DNA of 64,000 nt from Gemmatimonadaceae bacterium (GTDB taxonomy: Bacteria; Gemmatimonadota; Gemmatimonadetes; Gemmatimonadales; Gemmatimonadaceae). The position numbers were made by a program, and so were the translations under genes. The DNA lies in NCBI GenBank assembly GCA_037721215.1, contig JBBJNV010000001.1, positions 1 to 64,000 on the forward strand, in the 5' to 3' direction. Of this stretch, positions 59,130 through 64,000 are shown piece by piece (position 1 is the first letter of the stretch; every line of letters begins with the position of its first letter). The notes under the pieces were generated by a model that worked only from the letters and a program-made list of their open reading frames with translations, was not told the origin of the DNA and ran no database searches.

Positions 59130-59966
59130 TCACGCCGCTTCAGGCTTCCAGTCCACCTGCGCCCCCGCGGCATGGTCCTCCCCGCTCGCCGCCCACTTGA
59201 AAAACACAACCGACATGATCCCCACAAAGATCAACCCGCCCGGCACCCACATCACCAGTCCTCCGAGCAGCTGATCATCCATTGGTGACAACCCCCAAAC
59301 CCGGGGCGCCGTGGAGTACGCGGGGTAAAGCACCTGCTCCGCCATCGAGATGTAAACCGCGGGAATCGACATCGCGACGCTCATCAGGAAGCAGTAGAGC
59401 ATCTGCGCTGGGTACGGGAGCCGCGGCAGCTCCGGCAGCTGGCTCAAGAGCGGCCACCACATGAGCACGGCGGCAGCCATGAACATAAGGTGTTCGACGA
59501 TGTGAATTCCGTGATCTGCCAGCGCAGCGTTGTAGAAAATCGGGAGATGCCAGAACACGATGACGACATTGAAAATCGCGAAGCACGCGATCGGTCGCGT
59601 AACGGTGCGCGCAATCACACCCGTCACCTTGTGCCTGACCAGAGGCCGAAGCATCCACCCCGGCACTCCGTAAATCATCAGCGGTGGCATCGCGAGCGTC
59701 AGCATGAGATGCTGCACCATGTGAGCGCTGAAGAGGTACACGTCGCTCAGATCGTGAATCGGCCCGTTGAGCGACGCGAAGATGATGAACAGGGCGAAAA
59801 AGAAACTGGCCTTTCGCGCGCCGGTGACATGCTCGTCATCGCCACCATGCCGAGCGCGCCAGAGGTAGATCGCACCAAGTGCCGCCAGACCGATTACAGT
59901 GCTCGGATGAATCGACCATGTCATCCAGTCGAGGTTCGCGACCGGGTGCAGCAGCGCGATAATCAC
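59130..59966 (-). CDS. ctaG: Cytochrome oxidase assembly protein CtaG (caa3 type)
   Basis: A 278-residue membrane protein with about seven helices and the Caa3_CtaG signatures SAHMVQHLMLTLAMPPLMIYGVP, FWHLPIFYNAALADHGIHIVEHLMFM and SVAMSIPAVYISMAEQVLYP. Conserved His residues in the helices are thought to handle copper for the CuA/CuB centres. It is the last gene of the oxidase operon and starts 73 nt after the subunit IV gene. Confidence 0.9.
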   Translation of the reverse strand: MIIALLHPVANLDWMTWSIHPSTVIGLAALGAIYLWRARHGGDDEHVTGARKASFFFALFIIFASLNGPIHDLSDVYLFSAHMVQHLMLTLAMPPLMIYGVPGWMLRPLVRHKVTGVIARTVTRPIACFAIFNVVIVFWHLPIFYNAALADHGIHIVEHLMFMAAAVLMWWPLLSQLPELPRLPYPAQMLYCFLMSVAMSIPAVYISMAEQVLYPAYSTAPRVWGLSPMDDQLLGGLVMWVPGGLIFVGIMSVVFFKWAASGEDHAAGAQVDWKPEAA

Positions 59967-60039
59967 GAGGCAAGCCAGTGGGCTGACGTTGACGCCGCTA
60001 TCGAGAGGCCCGGCCGTGACATCGCAACTCCGTCGTCGC

Positions 60040-60399
60040 TTAAGTGCCGAACTTCGCCGTGAGCTGCCCGAAGAGGAACAACAGCGAGATGAGCGTAATC
60101 GCGGCGATAAGCATCGGCCCGGTGAACAACACCCGGAACAACTTGTGGTCGTACTTGAGATGCATGTAGAACATCACGACGGTGACGAACTTGACGGCCG
60201 ACATGATGAGCAGCATCGGCACGAACACCCGCGACGCAACCAGCGACGGTATGTAGTACGCCCACACCTCGGCCACGGTTATCGCTGTCAGGATCGCGCC
60301 GATCTTTACGTAGGTCTGCCAGGTGGGGTGATGATGCTCGTGCGCCGCGGCGTGGGGTGTCGTCGCCGCTGGATCGGAATGAACCGGCTCGTTTGCCAT
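60040..60399 (-). CDS. ctaF: Cytochrome c oxidase subunit IV
   Basis: A 119-residue protein with a His-rich N-terminus and three membrane helices (from about residue 30: YVKIGAILTAITVAEVWAYYI, VFVPMLLIMSAVKFVTVVMFYMHLKYD, LFRVLFTGPMLIAAITLISLLFLFG). The F-Y-M-H-L-K-Y-D segment is the subunit IV hallmark. It begins 3 nt after subunit III. Confidence 0.9.
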   Translation of the reverse strand: MANEPVHSDPAATTPHAAAHEHHHPTWQTYVKIGAILTAITVAEVWAYYIPSLVASRVFVPMLLIMSAVKFVTVVMFYMHLKYDHKLFRVLFTGPMLIAAITLISLLFLFGQLTAKFGT

Positions 60400-60402
60400 G
60401 GT

Positions 60403-61053
60403 CTATTTGATGAGGTAGACGAGCGTGAAGATCACGATCCACACGACGTCGACGAAGTGCCAGTACAGCGCGGCAAGGTCGACATTGAGAGCATCGTTCG
60501 GGCCGAGCCCGCGGCGGTAGTCGATCGCCAGCAATGATACCAGCCAGATGACGCCGGCGGTAACGTGCGCGCCGTGAAATCCGGTGAGCGTGAAGAACGA
60601 CGAGCCGAACAGGTTCGTGCGGATAGTCAGCCCCTCGTTCACGAAGGCGGTAAACTCATAGGCCTGAAAGCAGAGAAAAGTGGCGCCGAGCAGCGCCGTC
60701 ATCCACAGCCAGAGCTTGGACGATCCGATTATGCGTTCGCCTCTTGTGTGTTTCGGCACATCCTTGTTCTGGACGGCGGCCAGCGCGAGCACCATCGCCA
60801 GCGACGACATGAGCAGGACGAAAGTCGACCCCGACGTGACGGGAATGTCGAGAATGGGCGGGAATGTCTGGCCGGTGGCGCTGGTGTACGGGTCGTGAGG
60901 GAATGGACCGACGAGGCTCTTTCCCTTGTAGATGAGATAGGTCGAGATGAGCGACACGAAGAGCATGCATTCCGAGCCGATGAAGGCCCAGATGGCAATC
61001 TTCCGGCTGTCGAGTCCGGTTGACGTGTAGTGGTGTGCGGCTGGCGCTGACAT
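60403..61053 (-). CDS. ctaE: Cytochrome c oxidase subunit III
   Basis: A 216-residue protein of the short, five-helix subunit III form. WAFIGSECMLFVSLISTYLIYKG and FFTLTGFHGAHVTAGVIWLVSLL carry the conserved Glu and His residues, and LYWHFVDVVWIVIFTLVYLIK ends it. It is spaced 3 nt from both neighbours in the operon. Confidence 0.95.
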   Translation of the reverse strand: MSAPAAHHYTSTGLDSRKIAIWAFIGSECMLFVSLISTYLIYKGKSLVGPFPHDPYTSATGQTFPPILDIPVTSGSTFVLLMSSLAMVLALAAVQNKDVPKHTRGERIIGSSKLWLWMTALLGATFLCFQAYEFTAFVNEGLTIRTNLFGSSFFTLTGFHGAHVTAGVIWLVSLLAIDYRRGLGPNDALNVDLAALYWHFVDVVWIVIFTLVYLIK

Positions 61054-61056
61054 GAT

Positions 61057-62907
61057 TTAGTGGTGCTCCGGCTCGAGTGGGCTGAGCAGCCAGGCGTAGA
61101 GTGCGACGACCATGATCGCGGCGAAGAGGAAGGTCACGGCCATCGTCGTGATGAGGCCGCAGAACATGAGCACCAGTGCGGCCGCGACGATAAACGGCTT
61201 GATCGTGCTGTAAGGAAGCACGATGCCGAGTTCCTCGGAGGTTTTGCCTTCCTGCGCGTTCATGTTCGCGCTTGCGAGGTCTTTCTCGTTGCCTTCCCAC
61301 AGCGGGTAACGCGACGTCACATTCGGGAGGACCGCGAAATTGTACTCGGGAACGGGGGAGGGAATCGACCACTCGAGCGTTCCGGCTTCCCACGGATTGG
61401 CACCCGCGATTTCGCCTTTCTTTTTGCTTCTGAAGAAATTGTAGACGAAGATTGACGTCGAGATCACGAGCATGTATGCGCCGAGGCTCGAGATCAGGTT
61501 GAAGGTGTCCCATCCCTGTCCGCCGTCGTACGTGTAGATACGCCGCGGCATGCCGAGCATTCCCGAGAAGTGCATCGGGAAGAATGTCAGGTTCATGGCG
61601 ATGAAATTGAGCCAGAAATGCACCTTGCCGAGGGGCTCGCTCATCATCCGGCCGAACATTTTGGGGAAGTAGTGGTAGATGCCGGCGAAGATTCCCATGA
61701 TCGAGCCGCCGAACAGCACGTAGTGAAAGTGCGCGACGACGAAGTACGTATCCGTCTGCTGGAGGTCGGCTGGCGGTGACGCGTGCATCACGCCGGAGAT
61801 GCCGCCGATGGTGAACATTGCGACGAGTCCGATGGCAAACAGCATGGCACTCGTGAATCGAATGGAGCCCTGCGCCATCGTCGCGATCCAGTTGAAGATC
61901 TTGACGCCTGTCGGAATACCGATGAGCAAGGTGGACAGCGCGAAGAAGCTGTCGGCAATCGGGCCCATTCCCACCGCGAACATGTGGTGTGCCCAGACTC
62001 CGAAGCCGAGCACGCCGATGAGAATTCCGGAATAGACCATCACCGGGTATCCGAACAGCGGCTTCTTCGAGAATGTCGGCAGCACTTCGGAGACCAGTCC
62101 GAATGCCGGCAGGATGAGGATGTAGACCTCGGGGTGACCGAAAATCCAGAACAGGTGCTGCCATAGCAGCGGGTCGGCGCCTTGGGCAACAGTGTAGAAA
62201 TTCGTTCCGAAGAAACGGTCGAACAGCAGGAACACCAGCGCGATCGTTATCACCGGAAACGCCAGGATCACGAGGAACTGAACGACGAACGACATCCACG
62301 TGAACATCGGCATCCGCATCAGCGTCATTCCCGGCGCGCGCAGATTGATGATCGTAGTGATGAAGTTGAACGCCGCCGCGAGAGATGAAATGCCCAGTAT
62401 CTGGAGGCCGATCACCCAGAAGTCGATGTTGATGCCGGGTGAGTACGCCTTCGTGGTAAGCGGCGTGTAGCCGAACCAGCCGCCGTTCGGCGCGAGTTGA
62501 AAGAGAATCGGCACCGTGATGAAGATTCCGCCAAACAGGTACACCCAGTAGCTGAACGCGTTGAGACGTGGGAAGGCCACGTCGCGTGCGCCTATCTGAA
62601 GTGGAATCAGGAAGTTGAAGAACGACGCCGAGAGCGGCATGATGGCGAGAAACACCATCGTCGTCCCATGCATCGTAAAGAGCTGATTGTACATCTCGGC
62701 CGAAACGAGCTGGCCGTTGGGGCCCTGGAGCTGGGCGCGGAGGATGACCGCTTCCATGCCTCCCCAGATGAAGAAGAAGAGCGACGTGTAGAGATAGAGG
62801 ATGCCGATGCGTTTGTGGTCCACCGTGGTGAGCCAGCTCCAGACGCCGCTGTTCTCATATGCTTTCGGCGCGGTGGACGTGCCCACCGGCATTGCTGTCG
62901 TTGCCAT
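61057..62907 (-). CDS. ctaD: Cytochrome c oxidase subunit I
   Basis: A 616-residue heme-copper oxidase subunit I. LFTMHGTTMVFLAIMP has the low-spin heme His. LLWQHLFWIFGHPEVYILILPAFGLVSEVLPTF has the CuB His and the cross-linked Tyr, with the A-type K-channel Glu-Val-Tyr. HFHYVLFGGSIMG has the heme a3 and heme a His pair. The extended C-terminus (beyond about 500) includes a subunit-III-like pair of helices. It oxidises cytochrome c and pumps protons in the inner membrane. Confidence 0.97.
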   Translation of the reverse strand: MATTAMPVGTSTAPKAYENSGVWSWLTTVDHKRIGILYLYTSLFFFIWGGMEAVILRAQLQGPNGQLVSAEMYNQLFTMHGTTMVFLAIMPLSASFFNFLIPLQIGARDVAFPRLNAFSYWVYLFGGIFITVPILFQLAPNGGWFGYTPLTTKAYSPGINIDFWVIGLQILGISSLAAAFNFITTIINLRAPGMTLMRMPMFTWMSFVVQFLVILAFPVITIALVFLLFDRFFGTNFYTVAQGADPLLWQHLFWIFGHPEVYILILPAFGLVSEVLPTFSKKPLFGYPVMVYSGILIGVLGFGVWAHHMFAVGMGPIADSFFALSTLLIGIPTGVKIFNWIATMAQGSIRFTSAMLFAIGLVAMFTIGGISGVMHASPPADLQQTDTYFVVAHFHYVLFGGSIMGIFAGIYHYFPKMFGRMMSEPLGKVHFWLNFIAMNLTFFPMHFSGMLGMPRRIYTYDGGQGWDTFNLISSLGAYMLVISTSIFVYNFFRSKKKGEIAGANPWEAGTLEWSIPSPVPEYNFAVLPNVTSRYPLWEGNEKDLASANMNAQEGKTSEELGIVLPYSTIKPFIVAAALVLMFCGLITTMAVTFLFAAIMVVALYAWLLSPLEPEHH

Positions 62908-62915
62908 TCGAATGC

Positions 62916-64000
62916 TTACCTCAGGGCCGTCAGGTACGCGACGATGTCAGCGATCTGCTGGTCGTCGAGCCCGCCGGTGGTAACTGGTTTGCCCGTCTGC
63001 GGGCTGATCTGATTTTTTCCAAGTGTCGGCATCAGAACACCGGGCTTCATGCGCGGGGTGTTCTTGATCCAGAGCGCGAGATATGCGGGTGTGTTCGGGA
63101 AAGTGCCGGCGCCCAGTGTGCTGCGTGTTCCAATGTGCGTCAGGTTGGGACCGACGTTGCCGACCGACATCGGGTTGCCCTTGATTGCGTGGCATCCGAT
63201 GCATGCAGCCGAGGAGTAGACCTGCTGTCCGCGGGCGGCGTTGCCGGTGAGGCCTTTCGTGAAGGTCAGGCCGGATGGAATCGGCGTGCGCGGCTTCGCG
63301 TAATCGAATGCTGGCTGGTTTGCCGGGAAGGTGTAGCCTGGCGCGACGTTGGAGACCGGGATTGCAGTGGTCTGCGGTGGGGCGGCGACCGTGTCGGGGC
63401 CTTCGATGCTGGCGCCCGGCGCGCGTCTCAGCGCGGGATCGTTGCCGCCTTGAGTGCCGGTGCCCGCGATGCGTGGCTGTGCCGGGTTCTGCGTGACCGC
63501 GGATTGCACCGCCTGGCCGGTAGTCGCGGTAGCGGTCTGATTCGGCGTATTGGACGTGCGAACGTTCTGCCCTGCGATTCCAGCGGCTTGACTGATTGCT
63601 GTTGGCGCAGCGACCGCTCCATACGCGGCGGGCAGCTGCTGGGTGGCGACCCAGCTTGCGAATTGAGGGGGCTTCACCGTGAAGACGCGGAACCGCATCT
63701 TCGCGTGCGAGTCGCCGCAGTATTCGGTACAGAAGCCATTCCATACTGCAGGCTGCATCGCCGAATCCGGCGTCAGCCAGATGTAGTTGACGCGGTTGGT
63801 AATCGCGTCGCGTTTGCCGCCGAGCTGCGGGATCCAGAACGAGTGGATGACATCGACGGAGGTGAGCTTGAAGTTCACCGTGCGGCCCGTTGGCAGGTAG
63901 ATCTCGTTGGCGGTGGTGATGTTGTATTCCGGGTATCGGAATTCCCACCACCACTGGTGTCCGATGACTTCGATTTCGAGTGCACCGGCGGCGACTTTAG
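62916..64000 (-). CDS. ctaC: Cytochrome c oxidase subunit II with fused cytochrome c, 5' end outside window
   Basis: Partial at the right edge (upstream part of the gene lies beyond 64000). The visible frame holds VIGHQWWWEFRYPEYN, SVDVIHSFWIPQLGGKRDAI and the CuA site FCTEYCGDSHAKMRF. After a Gln/Thr/Asn/Ala/Pro-rich linker of about 110 residues comes a class I cytochrome c domain: AACIGCHAIKG (CxxCH) and a distal Met in the KPGVLMPTLG segment. This is the caa3 layout. It is the first visible gene of ctaCDEFG. Confidence 0.95.
   Translation of the reverse strand, partial: KVAAGALEIEVIGHQWWWEFRYPEYNITTANEIYLPTGRTVNFKLTSVDVIHSFWIPQLGGKRDAITNRVNYIWLTPDSAMQPAVWNGFCTEYCGDSHAKMRFRVFTVKPPQFASWVATQQLPAAYGAVAAPTAISQAAGIAGQNVRTSNTPNQTATATTGQAVQSAVTQNPAQPRIAGTGTQGGNDPALRRAPGASIEGPDTVAAPPQTTAIPVSNVAPGYTFPANQPAFDYAKPRTPIPSGLTFTKGLTGNAARGQQVYSSAACIGCHAIKGNPMSVGNVGPNLTHIGTRSTLGAGTFPNTPAYLALWIKNTPRMKPGVLMPTLGKNQISPQTGKPVTTGGLDDQQIADIVAYLTALR

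Noticed and set aside
60656-62299. 547-codon minus frame overlapping ctaD and ctaE
   Set aside because: Alternate frame of the clear oxidase genes, Arg/Pro-rich in composition and without family features.

Overview
The window reads as a chromosomal segment of a GC-rich, Gram-negative-like soil bacterium, most probably a member of the Gemmatimonadota. The basis is the style of the genes, not a search: two Ser/Thr kinases with TolB-like and TPR sensor domains, a DUF1800/DUF1501 pair, a caa3-type oxidase whose subunit II carries a fused cytochrome c, and unusually many toxin-antitoxin (TA) modules. There is no rRNA, tRNA, CRISPR array, integrase or classical transposase that I can see.

Layout. 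0-6 kb: a VapBC pair, an ARPP-1/DUF6569 protein divergent from a TetR regulator, and two paralogous deacetylase-like genes separated by a MazF-type TA module and a nucleotidyltransferase pair. 6.5-15.4 kb: an AT-richer accessory block with a DNA-binding-like protein, a P-loop ATPase, a PD-(D/E)XK nuclease, an unknown protein, an N4-type DNA methyltransferase, and a convergent pair made of a small winged-helix-like protein and an 857-residue GHKL ATPase. I do not recognise this set as any named defence system, and it is my main candidate for an undescribed one. 15.6-24.3 kb: recC-recB-recD. 24.3-39.5 kb: an island of TA and Fic modules (HipBA, VapBC twice, Fic, AbrB-Doc, BrnTA, TumE pair, RelE-like pair) and two divergent receptor kinases, punctuated by a 140-bp repeat.

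39.5-64 kb is mostly housekeeping: DUF1501/DUF1800, PPK2, an odhB-lpd-acetyltransferase operon, an alcohol dehydrogenase, a mechanosensitive-type membrane protein, another VapBC pair, gyrA, a broken GGDEF gene, a secreted propeller-like protein, a CoA-binding protein, a saccharopine-dehydrogenase-like enzyme, a PBP4-type carboxypeptidase and a ctaCDEFG cytochrome oxidase operon that runs off the right edge.

Two inverted-repeat families stand out. Family 1 has six full copies, each exactly 140 bp, and four partial ones, all in the same orientation, mostly between TA genes. Family 2 (383 bp at 58.7 kb, 93 bp at 43.6 kb) has long terminal inverted arms. Both are tied to genes for the four-helix-bundle (S23/IVS-like) protein. 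One intact and one broken copy are bracketed by family 1 repeats, and a 17-codon N-terminal stub lies inside the family 2 element. The inference is that these are free-standing relatives of 23S rRNA intervening sequences, with the four-helix protein as cargo or helper.
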